In this document: one piece after another, positions 8,396 through 17,088 of the stretch
Numbering within the stretch: the first letter of the stretch is position 1
How the letters are laid out: each line of letters opens with the position of its first letter
Assembly: GCA_009909085.1 (NCBI GenBank)
Contig: JAAANX010000046.1
Location: forward strand, 1 to 35,554
Source of the DNA: Cyanobacteria bacterium GSL.Bin1
GTDB taxonomy: Bacteria > Cyanobacteriota > Cyanobacteriia > Cyanobacteriales > Rubidibacteraceae
Length of the DNA stretch: 35,554 nucleotides
Reading direction: 5' to 3'
Translations under genes and position numbers: made by a program
Notes under the pieces: model-generated
Database searches by the model: none
What the model saw: the letters and a program-made list of their open reading frames with translations, nothing else
What the model was told of the DNA's origin: nothing

Positions 8396-8510
8396 TATCC
8401 TGATTCATCCCATCATTTGAGATGAGGGTCTTCTCAGGATGACAGATAAAACCCGCCTGAGTGCAATAAAGCAGGGTAGCGGGATAATAAGCCAATGATA
8501 TTAACATTAT

Positions 8511-8768
8511 TCACGCAGGGCAAGGAATCGCCTGATCACCAAGATTTATAGCAGTATTTTCATAACGACGATAAGGAACACCACGGTACTTTAAATTATG
8601 TTGGGGAACGAGCGGTAATTCCATTGGACGTTGCAGGAAGTAGGTTGCCCCACGATAGCGAACTGGCGTTTGTGTCGGCACTGTCTCAATAGCAAGAGAC
8701 ATTTTAGAGTAAGAAACACCACGGTAGGTTAAAGAAGAAATAGCTTGGGAATTGATTTGAGTTTGCAT
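8511..8768 (-). CDS. DUF4278 protein with three YRG motifs
   Basis: An 85-residue protein with three spaced YRGxxY motifs (YRGVSY near 16-21, YRGATY near 38-43, YRGVPY near 61-66). This is the signature of DUF4278, a small cyanobacterial domain of unknown function. There is no signal peptide or membrane segment. Length and motif number are normal for the family. The upstream ribosome site is weak, but AT-rich sequence with TATAAA-like elements precedes the gene. A fragment of a second DUF4278 gene is at 17222-17326. Confidence 0.8.
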   Translation of the reverse strand: MQTQINSQAISSLTYRGVSYSKMSLAIETVPTQTPVRYRGATYFLQRPMELPLVPQHNLKYRGVPYRRYENTAINLGDQAIPCPA

Positions 8769-8981
8769 GATAAATACCGTTTGAATATTGACACTTTTAT
8801 TTATACGGCGCTTCTCATGCGCAGTCGATACAGATTAGTTAGGGAACTCAACTTTTAGAAACGACTTAACTTTTACCCATCTCTTCAATTTAAATTGAAC
8901 GCGGTTGGCGACAAGTCAAAAATATTTAATTTCCTAAACGTAGTAAACGTAATCTGCTGTAAGATCTAACTCTGCACGAGG

Positions 8982-9033
8982 CGCGATCGCGCTGAGTCCT
9001 GACGGTCAAACCCTCGCTAGCGTTTCTCACGAT
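8982..9033 (+). pseudogene. Remnant of a WD40-repeat gene
   Basis: These 52 bases match 7698-7749 of the STAND/WD40 gene with only three differences. In the WD40 reading frame both encode IALSPDGQTLASVSHD, and all three differences are silent (CCC/CCT, GAT/GAC, AGT/AGC). Similarity stops abruptly on both sides. It is a scrap of a close paralogue, lying in the 279-bp space between the DUF4278 and glycosidase genes. Confidence 0.75.
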
Positions 9034-9047
9034 TTATGATTCAGTCA

Positions 9048-10841
9048 CTAGTCATTGCGATAAATCCCGATACCATTATGGATCCGGGCACTGGTTGCAG
9101 GAGAACGATTGATCAGTTCGCCGCCGAGATAAAGAGAAGTTGAACTCCCACCGTCTAAGTTAAGTGCTTCCACTGCCCCTAGACGCTTTAAAAGAGCAGT
9201 CTCCTCAGCGAGAGTCGGTCCCTTTCTCCCAATACCATCCCCAATTGCCACTAAAAGAATTTTACCTTGTCGGTTGAGCGCGATCGCGCTGCGATGTGCT
9301 TTTTGGTTGATAAAGGCGGAACTAAAGTTTTCTCCTTCTGCATCCAAGACCACTTGCCCATTTTTAATCAACAAGGGACCAGCTGCCATAATATTGGGAT
9401 ATCGCTCAAAATAGCCTGGAAAATTTTGACCTTCTAGCTGTAACGCGGTTCCGATCTTAAAAGCTGAGGCAAGTTCTGGTTGCTTACGAATTGTTAACAC
9501 ATAGCCATTGCTTGGAATCGGAATCCGTTGCTCTTGACTCAAATTGCCGGTGACTAACCGTTCCACCCTAGAATTTTCCACCACAACCACGGTTTCTTGG
9601 TCTGTGAGTGGCGTGTAAGTTACCCCCCAAGCCGGGGTATAACGGGCAATGCCGGATTGCACATAGCCACTATTGAGGGCTTGTAGCGCAAACGTTTGTC
9701 CGGTATCCGTACGGAGCGTTTCTTCGTAGCGTAAGCGATCCATAATCATTTGTCCTTGATTATCCCACGCGATCGCGCCGCGATTTAAAATAGGACTGGA
9801 ATACCATTCTCCCTCTCGTTTAATTGCCCCAAGGGGTAATTGGGTATCCCGATTAAAAAATCCACCATTAATCGCAATCCATACATCATTTGCTTTTCCA
9901 GTCTTCGTTAAGCGAGCAATTCCTTGCATTTGCTGAGGATTAGTCCAAATCGGAGTGAAGTTTAAGTTTGCCACCTGCGGCTCTAGCTCTAACCATGTCA
10001 CAGCAAAAGTTGCATCTGTGAGCGAAAGATAATCCTGTCGCCAGTGAATCCCTTCTGCCCAATGAATTTGTTTAGCTTGGAGATCATCAGGGCGTAAATC
10101 AATAACTAATCGCGCTGGCTTGGTCAAAGTACTTACCCGTAAATGGAATGTATCAGGTAAATTAACTTGTAGTTGCGTTTGGTTACCCTTTGGCTTAACA
10201 ACCAGTAAAGAGTGATCCGCTTTTTCTTCTGTGGCTTTTGGATTTGGGGAAAACTGTTGGCTAATCCGAGAAGCAGTGAAAGCCGGAAGCTCAAAATTGG
10301 CTTGTTCTTGCCCTTCTTTCACCTGCCAGAGGAGAGGGCGATCTAAATCAATCACGATTCGTTGTCCCCACGATTGTTTCCCAAGGCGAATGTTTTGGAT
10401 TTCTGCTGGAGTTGTCGTAATTTCGAGTTGATTGTCTAAGACAGATAATTGTTCTGTTGTTTCGTTTAAGATTGGAGTAAGATCCAGATAGCGATTTCCT
10501 TGAAGATGCTGCGCCGTTAATCGATAAGCAGAACGATTTTCTCCACCAAACCACCAGACCGGTTGAACTTGTGGATTATTGCTACTGAGTAATTCTAAGC
10601 CAAGCCATTGCTGAGCTGCTGTATCCGTTATACCAAGATGAGTGGTGCCATTGGCTTCCCACTGTCGCCAACTGATTGGCAGTTGCTCACCATTCAATGT
10701 AATTTCTTCGCCTTGGCGCAATACATTGACCTCAATCGGAGAGGTTTGAGCGTTACTTACTGTTGTCAACAAAATACAGCTAATAACCGTTGTTAAGCCC
10801 AATCCAATTTGGCGTCGCCATTGATCCCATCTCATACGCAA
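9048..10841 (-). CDS. Secreted phosphodiester glycosidase (NAGPA domain) protein
   Basis: 597 residues. A basic start and hydrophobic stretch (GLGLTTVISCILLTTVSNAQ, about 13-32) form a signal peptide with cleavage near Ala-Gln. The middle (about 150-255) contains beta-rich segments such as RIVIDLDRPL and RLVIDLRPD, like AMIN-type cell-envelope domains. The C-terminal NAGPA domain (about 310-595) shows AINGGFFNRD, LGAIKREGEW and the signature LNLDGGSSTSLYL. This fold hydrolyses phosphodiester-linked glycans or, in relatives such as YigE/EpsL types, envelope polymers. It probably acts in the periplasm or outer envelope. It is divergent from the glycosyltransferase gene across about 100 bp, and a joint role in surface glycans is possible but unproven. 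Confidence 0.88.
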   Translation of the reverse strand: MRMRWDQWRRQIGLGLTTVISCILLTTVSNAQTSPIEVNVLRQGEEITLNGEQLPISWRQWEANGTTHLGITDTAAQQWLGLELLSSNNPQVQPVWWFGGENRSAYRLTAQHLQGNRYLDLTPILNETTEQLSVLDNQLEITTTPAEIQNIRLGKQSWGQRIVIDLDRPLLWQVKEGQEQANFELPAFTASRISQQFSPNPKATEEKADHSLLVVKPKGNQTQLQVNLPDTFHLRVSTLTKPARLVIDLRPDDLQAKQIHWAEGIHWRQDYLSLTDATFAVTWLELEPQVANLNFTPIWTNPQQMQGIARLTKTGKANDVWIAINGGFFNRDTQLPLGAIKREGEWYSSPILNRGAIAWDNQGQMIMDRLRYEETLRTDTGQTFALQALNSGYVQSGIARYTPAWGVTYTPLTDQETVVVVENSRVERLVTGNLSQEQRIPIPSNGYVLTIRKQPELASAFKIGTALQLEGQNFPGYFERYPNIMAAGPLLIKNGQVVLDAEGENFSSAFINQKAHRSAIALNRQGKILLVAIGDGIGRKGPTLAEETALLKRLGAVEALNLDGGSSTSLYLGGELINRSPATSARIHNGIGIYRND

Positions 10842-10958
10842 TATTTTTCTCGAAAAAGTCTGTTTTATTGTCTCATAATCGAGAAAATTGAATGACTCTT
10901 ATCAACATCCAAATCAGGTAAAATCAACATAGTGTTGATCTTGATTTGTGAGGTGCGA

Positions 10959-11972
10959 GTGAGTGATTCCCTTAGTCTTTCGGAAAACCCTACCTATCCG
11001 CTGCCCGTTAAACCTTATGTTTCGGTGATCCTTCCTATTTATAATGAAGTAGAAAGCTTGGAGACTTTGGTCAACGCGATCGCGCAAACTCTTATGCCGA
11101 TCAATCATGCTTATGAAATTATCTGTGTCGATGATGGCTCGAAAGATGGTTCAACCGAACTTCTCAAAGATTTAGCCGACAAACGCAACGACTTGTGTGC
11201 AGTGATTCTCCGGCGCAACTATGGACAAACTGCTGCCATGGCGGCGGGATTTCATCAAGCGCAAGGGAGATTCATTATTTCCCTCGATGCTGACTTGCAA
11301 AATGACCCCACTGATATCCCAGAAATCCTTGCCAAACTGGAAGAAGGTTACGATCTGGTCAGTGGATGGCGCAAAAACCGTCAAGATGCAGCCCTTACTC
11401 GTTTACTACCCTCAAAAATTGCCAACTGGCTGATTGGACGAGTAACCAATGTTCGCATCCACGACTATGGCTGTTCTCTCAAAGGCTATCGCACTGAACT
11501 CCTTGCGGATATGAATTTATACGGGGAACTCCATCGCTTTCTGCCAGCACTCGCTTTTATGGAAGGGGCAAAAATTGCTGAAATTCCTGTCAAACATCAT
11601 CCCCGACGTTACGGGAGTAGTAAGTATGGTTTGGGGCGTACCCTTCGCGTCCTCATGGACTTACTGACCATCTGGTTCATGCAGAAGTTCCTCACCCGCC
11701 CCATGCACGTTTTTGGTTCTCTTGGTTTACTTTCCCTGGGATTAGGGGTTTTAATGGGAGGATATTTAACTATTTTAAAATTTGTTTTTGGGCAAAGTCT
11801 TGATGATCGCCCTCTACTGATTTTAGTCGTGGTGCTGCTCTTAGCAGGAGTGCAACTTTTCTCTTTTGGCTTACTCGGAGAACTCCTCATTCGCACGTAT
11901 CATGAATCCCAAGGTCGGCCCATTTATCGAGTGCGAGAAATTGTTTCGATCAATAATGATTCAGTCTCTTAA
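10959..11972 (+). CDS. Membrane glycosyltransferase family 2 (DPM1/GtrB-like)
   Basis: About 338 residues. The GT-A domain begins VSVILPIYNEVESLETLV, with VDDGSKDGS (Asp58-Asp59) and the metal-binding LDADLQNDP (Asp110-x-Asp112). The segment RRYGSSKYG is typical of the polyprenyl-phosphate mannose/glucose synthase branch. Two hydrophobic helices follow (about 238-262 and 275-305), ending in a cytoplasmic tail. Members transfer a sugar from a nucleotide donor to undecaprenyl or dolichyl phosphate for later surface glycan modification. The GTG at 10959 is chosen because GAGGTG (10950-10955) precedes it. A GTG at 10932 would add nine residues and cannot be excluded. Confidence 0.88.
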   Translation: MSDSLSLSENPTYPLPVKPYVSVILPIYNEVESLETLVNAIAQTLMPINHAYEIICVDDGSKDGSTELLKDLADKRNDLCAVILRRNYGQTAAMAAGFHQAQGRFIISLDADLQNDPTDIPEILAKLEEGYDLVSGWRKNRQDAALTRLLPSKIANWLIGRVTNVRIHDYGCSLKGYRTELLADMNLYGELHRFLPALAFMEGAKIAEIPVKHHPRRYGSSKYGLGRTLRVLMDLLTIWFMQKFLTRPMHVFGSLGLLSLGLGVLMGGYLTILKFVFGQSLDDRPLLILVVVLLLAGVQLFSFGLLGELLIRTYHESQGRPIYRVREIVSINNDSVS

Positions 11973-12215
11973 TTCGCGTTGGCTTAACTAGCTAAAACTT
12001 TGACTAAGACTTTATGATCATCCTAACAAAATTATCCCAATTCTCCGAGAGAATGTGGGAGAAGGAAACTTCCACGATGTTATTTAGTGAAAATTTTTAA
12101 GTTGGAGTTTTTTATTTCTTCTTTTTTCGATTCCGAGATTTTTAGGACTGATGCATTGACAGAATGGTAAAAGGATGCAGTCAGTCGATCACTTAAAAAG
12201 TAAATGCCTAAGAGC
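11973..12215. other. Gene-free stretch
   Basis: No convincing gene, RNA or repeat was found. A 12-codon minus-strand match to the tail of the Rieske protein (11984-12022, DDHKVLVKVLAS then stop) may be a relic but is very short. Confidence 0.4.
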
Positions 12216-12377
12216 TTAAGTAGCGCGAAGGCTGTATTGTTGTGCTATTTTCAGGGCTTCTCGATGCAGTTGGGAATCGCCATAAAGCTTTAATCCTAAG
12301 TTTAAAGCCTGTTCTAAAAATGCTTCTGCTTCACGAGAAGTGAGCTGACCAGCTAAAGAGGTAATCTGACCATTACC
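12216..12377 (-). pseudogene. VapC-like PIN-domain toxin gene fragment
   Basis: The minus strand encodes about 53 residues, including LTSREAEAFLEQALNLGLKL and LHREALKIAQQYSLRAT. This matches the second half of cyanobacterial VapC-type PIN ribonucleases, in which the LHR-AL-IA segment is normally followed by YDAHYLALA. Here a stop replaces that catalytic segment, and two TGA codons block the frame upstream, so both ends are missing. No antitoxin partner remains. It is a dead remnant. Confidence 0.6.
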
Positions 12378-12411
12378 TCATCACCGAAAAAATTGCATGA
12401 TTGAACCATGA

Positions 12412-12582
12412 TTAGCTAGCTTTTTGTTGACGCTTTTTGCGGTAGAAGCGGTAGGAGAAGTAACTGCCTAATGCAACTAATCCCATTGTGCCTTCCGCTT
12501 CAAAAGGAACGGGTTCAGCTCCTGACACTGAACTGTTTAAGTATTTTTGAACATTGTCAAGGATGGCAACCGCAATGACAGG
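12412..12582 (-). pseudogene. 3' fragment of a CTERM (exosortase-sorted) protein gene
   Basis: The minus strand reads VPFEAEGTMGLVALGSYF followed by SYRFYRKKRQQKAS and a stop. That is a VPFE-type motif, a hydrophobic helix, then a basic tail: the architecture of the cyanobacterial PEP/PFE-CTERM sorting signal recognised by exosortase. Only about 57 codons are open; a TAG at 12583-12585 precedes them, and no start or mature domain is visible. It appears to be the leftover 3' end of a surface-protein gene. A short intact gene would need an unseen start. Confidence 0.6.
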
Positions 12583-12726
12583 CTACAGAATCCCAAGCCA
12601 TTACACTGACTCAGCTTCCCCCGAAAAAGTAGAAATTCTGGCAGGGCAAATAGTCGTTTGCTCCTTGCTAAATCAAAAACGCTACAATGATTTAGAACCT
12701 TGGTTGGAAAAAGAACCCGTGTGGCG

Positions 12727-13307
12727 ATGCCGATCGCGATTCTGAAAGGATTTAGAATCACTCCAGAACAATTCAATCAACTCGCCGAGATCGAGCAACT
12801 TTCAAAAATCGAGTTGACTGAGACTGGAGAACTAATTGTTATGAGTCCCACTGGCGGGGAAGCAGGGGAAAAAACTTTAATTTGTATATCGATCTGGGAA
12901 TCTGGAATCGTCAGACAAGATTGGGAAAAGCCTTTGATTCCTCGACAGTATTTGTTCTACCTAATGGGGCGAGAAGAAGTCCTGATGTCAGTTGGATCAA
13001 ATTAGATCGTTGGAATCATTTAACCTCTCAAGAAAAACAAGGATTTCCGCCGATCGCGCCTGATTTTGTCATTGAGTTAGTCAGTGCGAGGGATTTAAAA
13101 AGCCAGGGCTATGAAGACTTACCGGCAAAGATGCAAGAATATCTAGAGAATGGGGTGCAGTTAGGTTGGTTAATCGAACCCTTGGCAAAAACCGTGGAAA
13201 TCTATCAACTGGGGCAACCTGTAGAGGTTTTAAATAATCCTCAAACCTTATCAGGGAAAGATGTTTTGCCTGGATTTATTTTAGATTTAAGTGAGATTTT
13301 TTCCTAG
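12727..13307 (+). pseudogene. Uma2-family (DUF820) nuclease gene, frameshifted
   Basis: The first frame (ATG at 12727) gives KGFRITPEQFNQLAEIEQ and GELIVMSPTGGEAGEK. The second frame continues the same protein: YIDLGIWNRQTRLGKAFDSS, RRSPDVSWIKLDRW, APDFVIELVSARDLK and a typical end LSGKDVLPGFILDLSEIF. Adding one A to the A6 run at 12869-12874 restores an unbroken protein of normal Uma2 length, about 194 residues. The family has a PD-(D/E)XK restriction-like fold and is greatly expanded in cyanobacteria, with unknown targets. The break is either a real slip mutation or a sequencing error. It lies in a zone of other gene remnants. Confidence 0.8.
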
Positions 13308-13424
13308 GGTGCTCCGTGAAAACAAGTATGAGTTCGGGTGGACAGCGCTTTCTTATCGGCAATCAAGTTCTTCCATAGGGTCGATCTTTCAATTTCTATG
13401 CTTTTCCGAAGCGGTCGATCGCGC

Positions 13425-13430
13425 TATAAT
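13425..13430 (+). promoter_or_regulatory. Probable -10 element of the NTRC gene
   Basis: A perfect TATAAT lies 41 nt before the start codon. No good -35 match is found at 16-18 nt upstream. The resulting leader would be about 35 nt. Confidence 0.45.
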
Positions 13431-13470
13431 ACAGATTAATTCGGAGTCGTTATGAGTTTAATTAAAAAGT

Positions 13471-14874
13471 ATGAGCAATTCAACTGTAGAAAACCTTGTC
13501 ATTATCGGATCAGGACCTGCAGGTTATACGGCAGGGATTTACGCGGCACGCGCTAACCTTAAACCAGTGATGTTTGAGGGTTTTCAGGCAGGTGGTGTTC
13601 CTGGTGGACAGCTAATGACCACCAGCGATGTGGAAAACTATCCCGGATTCCCCGAAGGCATTACTGGCCCCAAATTAATGCAAGATATGAGAGCGCAAGC
13701 CGAGCGCTGGGGAACGGAAGTTTATACAGAAGATGTGATTTATGTTGACTTAAAACAACGTCCGTTTACAATTCGATCACAGGAACGAGAAGTTAAAGCT
13801 CATAGCGTCATTATCGCGACCGGCGCCAATGCGAAACGCTTACATCTCCCCAACGAAGATAAATTCTGGAATATGGGCATTTCTGCGTGTGCCATCTGTG
13901 ATGGCGCAAATCCGATGTTCAAAGATAATCATGTAGTTGTGATCGGTGGTGGTGATTCCGCAGCAGAAGAAGCCGTTTATGTGACCAAATATTGCGACAT
14001 GGTACATCTGTTAGTGCGTCGTGAAGAAATGCGCGCCAGTAAAACCATGCAAGATCGCGTCCTCAATCACCCGAAAGTGACCGTGCATTGGCATACAGAA
14101 GCAGTTGATGTCTATGGACAAGAAGGCGGTTTCTTAGAAGGGGTGAAGATTATTAATAATCAAACAGGGGAACAAAGTAATTTACCAGCGCGAGGTTTAT
14201 TTTACGCGATCGGGCACACCCCTAATACCCAGTTATTCCAAGGACAATTAGACCTAGATGATGTAGGCTATATTATTACCAAGCCTGATTCGGTCGAAAC
14301 CAGTATCGAAGGCGTTTATGCAGCAGGAGATGTGCAGGATCACGAGTTCCGACAAGCAGTCACAGCAGCCGGAACCGGTTGTCAAGCAGCAATGCTTGCA
14401 GAGCGCTGGTTGTCCGCGCATGAATTAGCAACGGAGTATCATCAAGAAACCAGTGGCGAAACAAGCCAAGAAACTGCCAGTACTCAGGAAGAAGATAAAC
14501 CGGTTGCTGATACGGCAGAAACCTTTGATATCAATCAAACGCGTCACTACGGCGGTTATGCGCTGCGTAAATTATTCCATGAGAGCAATCGCGTTTTGAT
14601 TGTCAAATATGTGGGTCCTAACTGCGGACTCTGCGCAACACTTGCCCCCATTTTAGAGGGTGTCATTGATGAGTATGAAGACAAAGTGCATTTTGTCGAA
14701 ATTGATATCGCCGAAGAACCAGATATTGCTGAGAATGCCATGGTTACGGGTACACCAACCGTCCAATTTTTCCGCAACCAAGAAATTGTGGATCAACTGC
14801 GTGGTGTGAAACAAAAAAGTGAATATCGGCAACGAATTGAAGAGTATCTTCCGGAAAAGGTCAGTGCAAAATAG
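13471..14874 (+). CDS. ntrC: NADPH-thioredoxin reductase / thioredoxin fusion (NTRC)
   Basis: 467 residues. The thioredoxin-reductase part (1-315) has the FAD site [16 protein letters not shown], the redox pair Cys140-A-I-Cys143 followed by DG, the NADPH site [10 protein letters not shown] and the second FAD motif AAGDVQD. A Glu/Thr-rich linker (about 318-350) leads to a thioredoxin domain (355-467) with Cys385-G-L-Cys388 and cis-Pro in [14 protein letters not shown] uses NADPH to reduce 2-Cys peroxiredoxin and tune redox metabolism in the dark and under stress. The usual CGPC is CGLC here, which may shift the redox potential. The ribosome site is weak; the best upstream GGAG instead faces an out-of-frame ATG at 13452. 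The symbol denotes NTRC, not the nitrogen regulator. Confidence 0.93.
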   Translation: MSNSTVENLVIIGSGPAGYTAGIYAARANLKPVMFEGFQAGGVPGGQLMTTSDVENYPGFPEGITGPKLMQDMRAQAERWGTEVYTEDVIYVDLKQRPFTIRSQEREVKAHSVIIATGANAKRLHLPNEDKFWNMGISACAICDGANPMFKDNHVVVIGGGDSAAEEAVYVTKYCDMVHLLVRREEMRASKTMQDRVLNHPKVTVHWHTEAVDVYGQEGGFLEGVKIINNQTGEQSNLPARGLFYAIGHTPNTQLFQGQLDLDDVGYIITKPDSVETSIEGVYAAGDVQDHEFRQAVTAAGTGCQAAMLAERWLSAHELATEYHQETSGETSQETASTQEEDKPVADTAETFDINQTRHYGGYALRKLFHESNRVLIVKYVGPNCGLCATLAPILEGVIDEYEDKVHFVEIDIAEEPDIAENAMVTGTPTVQFFRNQEIVDQLRGVKQKSEYRQRIEEYLPEKVSAK

Positions 14875-14917
14875 AAATCATCTCTCATTTAGGTTGGTCC
14901 AGTGAATTTCGGTTAAA

Positions 14918-14967
14918 GGGTCAAGGAGAAGGGTTTTTTAAACTTTCCTTTAGCCTTGATCCTTTTT
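14918..14967 (+). terminator. Intrinsic terminator after NTRC
   Basis: GGGTCAAGG (14918-14926) pairs with CCTTGATCC (14954-14962) with one G-U pair, and inner AAGG/CCTT pairing is possible. A run of five T follows at 14963-14967. The CCTTGATCC motif is repeated directly a few bases on. Confidence 0.6.
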
Positions 14968-15085
14968 CCTTGATCCATCAATTAAAAATTGACAAACGAC
15001 TTCCTCAGCCAAAAACGATTTTCTGGTCCCTTCATTTGATAGCATCAACAATAATACGATTCAAATCCAGTTGATTGAGCCATCA

Positions 15086-16096
15086 ATGACCAAAACAGTA
15101 CGCTTAACGCAGTCCACCGACGCTTCAGCACTCACTCTCCTTGGTACTCCTGATCCTGATGACTCCGGGAGTAATCCAACCATTAATCTTGCGGTGGGAC
15201 TGAAATTGAGTACAAGTGAATTCTTCCTGGGAAAAGGAAAAGTTAAATACGGTTTTACGGGGGGAACGCTCAAATTAGACCTCAGAGCGGCATATTTCAC
15301 TCATTTTTCCGAAGATATTAAGCATTCTCTCCCTATTACTAAATTTCCCACCACCACTCACCCTAGTTGGAAATTTGCCTTACCAGCCGGTTTCAATGTT
15401 CTGGAAATTGATGCAGAAACCCTTCCCCTTGGCTGCATCACCCCAACCGCTGAAAATTGGTCAGTGGATGTTAGCTTAACCATCGGTAAATCGGAACTAC
15501 TCATTACAGAAGTAGAAGGATTATGGCGTCATGATCTGCGCCCCAATAAACAAGCGATTCTCCATCGTAAAATTGCCCTCTTTCTGCTGGAAAACTACCT
15601 ACCATCTCCCCTAATTTCCCTACAAATGGATTCATCCTTAACCGAGGAAACTAGGTCGCCAGCTTCAACAGACACCTCAGGTTTACTCAACATCATTCAG
15701 AATATTATTCATGCGGAAAGCAACAATTTCTTTGAACTCTGCAAAATTGCCGATCTCAATCCGCGCCTCGATTTTGCTGGTGCAAACCTGCGCGGAACAA
15801 CCCTCAGAGGACTGGATTTAAATGGAGCAAATTGGTCGCGAGTGAATCTACGCGGTGCTGAATTGACAGATGTTGACTTTTCACAAGGAAATTTACAAGG
15901 GGCAAAATTAAGCGGTGCTGACTTATCTGGGGCTTATTTGAGTAATGCCAATCTCAAAAATACGGACTTTCATCGGGCGAGTCTCGCACTGGCTAACCTC
16001 AGTGGCGCAAACTTACAAGGAGCGAATTTACAGGAAGCTAACTTAAGTCAAGCTAACTTTAATGATTGTGATTTAGAAGGGGCAAAATTTGATTAA
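15086..16096 (+). CDS. Pentapeptide-repeat protein with N-terminal beta domain
   Basis: About 336 residues. The N-terminal 180 or so residues form an unrecognised beta-rich domain (INLAVGLKLSTSEFFLGKGK, LPAGFNVLEIDAETLPLGC). After a Ser/Thr-rich link, about 18 pentapeptide repeats of A(D/N)LxX type run to the C-terminus (LDFAGANLRGTTLRGLDLNG onward). Such repeats fold into a right-handed quadrilateral helix and are abundant in cyanobacteria, mostly without known function. The ATG at 15086 is chosen over a TTG at 15071; neither has a clear ribosome site. The gene follows the NTRC terminator, so it probably has its own promoter. Confidence 0.85.
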   Translation: MTKTVRLTQSTDASALTLLGTPDPDDSGSNPTINLAVGLKLSTSEFFLGKGKVKYGFTGGTLKLDLRAAYFTHFSEDIKHSLPITKFPTTTHPSWKFALPAGFNVLEIDAETLPLGCITPTAENWSVDVSLTIGKSELLITEVEGLWRHDLRPNKQAILHRKIALFLLENYLPSPLISLQMDSSLTEETRSPASTDTSGLLNIIQNIIHAESNNFFELCKIADLNPRLDFAGANLRGTTLRGLDLNGANWSRVNLRGAELTDVDFSQGNLQGAKLSGADLSGAYLSNANLKNTDFHRASLALANLSGANLQGANLQEANLSQANFNDCDLEGAKFD

Positions 16097-16219
16097 ATCT
16101 TTTCTATGTCATGGTTTACACTTGATGGACTTTACAATTAAGAATGCCTAGTCTTGAAAAATCAGAGAGTTGAAAGCTCAGATACTGAAAAAAAGCGCGA
16201 TCGTAGCAGTAGGAGTGAA

Positions 16220-16423
16220 TCAATATCTATCAAGATCTTTAAAGAGGGTGGTGAAAAAATCCCCTGTTAAATCCTCCCAAACGTCGTCGACTTCAGCTGA
16301 GAGTGAGTAAACCTCAGCTTGGTATTGATTTTGGGCGTGTTTTTGATCAAGCTCGCGTGCCAACTCTTCGTCGTCTAGAGTGTCTTGCATCAATTTTTGA
16401 GTTACTGAAATCACTGAATACAT
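16220..16423 (-). CDS. Small acidic protein, unknown
   Basis: 67 residues, rich in Asp and Glu (DTLDDEELARELDQKHAQ and AEVDDVWEDLTGDFF), with mostly helical character. There is no signal peptide, membrane segment or Cys. I do not recognise a family. It is accepted as a gene because GAGGTAAG sits 3 nt before the ATG and AT-rich promoter-like sequence lies upstream. It could bind a basic partner or nucleic-acid-binding protein, but that is speculation. Confidence 0.6.
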   Translation of the reverse strand: MYSVISVTQKLMQDTLDDEELARELDQKHAQNQYQAEVYSLSAEVDDVWEDLTGDFFTTLFKDLDRY

Positions 16424-16710
16424 TATCTTACCTCAATTTTTCTATGTTAATTTTAGCATATTTTTATTTGACTCCTGTTAGATAAAAATTATAGGTCAAA
16501 GAGAAGCAAAAAGTAAACTTCTTGCCTATAAAGAATTTCAGGAGTTGAACTCTTCTGAAGAATTCTAGCTGGCAAGCCAGAGCCAAGGGAAAAGTTTCAG
16601 CGCGATCGCGCCTCATTAGCAGGACTTAGACAAAAAAACAACAAGAAAACAGCCTCAAACCCAGTCATGGCAATGAATTTACACCAAACCCATAAAAAAG
16701 GAACAAGCCA

Positions 16711-16881
16711 TTAAGAGAACTCTTCGAGGGCTTGTCGAAGCAGTTCCTGAACTTGCTCAATCATACTTCGACCTCTGGCACTGCGAGCAATCGTACCAAG
16801 GACTTCCAGAGATTGGTCTCTGGAAAGCCGTTGTTGGTACCAACACTGTAAAACATCGAGAATCAAGCTCATTTCATCCAT
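16711..16881 (-). CDS. Small helical protein, unknown
   Basis: 56 residues from the ATG at 16881 (MDEMSLILDVLQCWYQQRLS onward). The longer frame to 16971 starts with TTG and translates AT-rich upstream sequence, so it is less likely. The composition (Leu, Gln, Arg, Glu) suggests a short helical bundle. No family is recognised and no strong ribosome site is visible. The 287 bases between it and the previous small gene (16424-16710) contain one HIP1 site and nothing else clear. Confidence 0.5.
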   Translation of the reverse strand: MDEMSLILDVLQCWYQQRLSRDQSLEVLGTIARSARGRSMIEQVQELLRQALEEFS

Positions 16882-17088
16882 GACATTCGACCACAAATCA
16901 CTTAATATTATGTTGCAAATATAGCACAATTTTAAATGATTTAAATCACAATTGTCAGGAAATGTTAACAATAGACTCTTCTTCAGTCAATGGGGCAAGG
17001 TTTGCGCTCTGGCTTGAAAGGTTGGTCAGAGGCTTCATTAATCATCCCAATCGCTGGGTGATAGGTAAATATAGAAATCCTTCCTGTT

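Noticed and set aside
11984-12022. DDHKVLVKVLAS-stop on minus, like the Rieske C-terminus
   Set aside because: Only 12 codons with about 16 bases of good DNA match; too short to separate from chance.
12575-12745. Plus-strand frame with NQKRYNDLEPWLEKE
   Set aside because: It overlaps the CTERM fragment and the Uma2 start, has no ribosome site, and no family is recognised.
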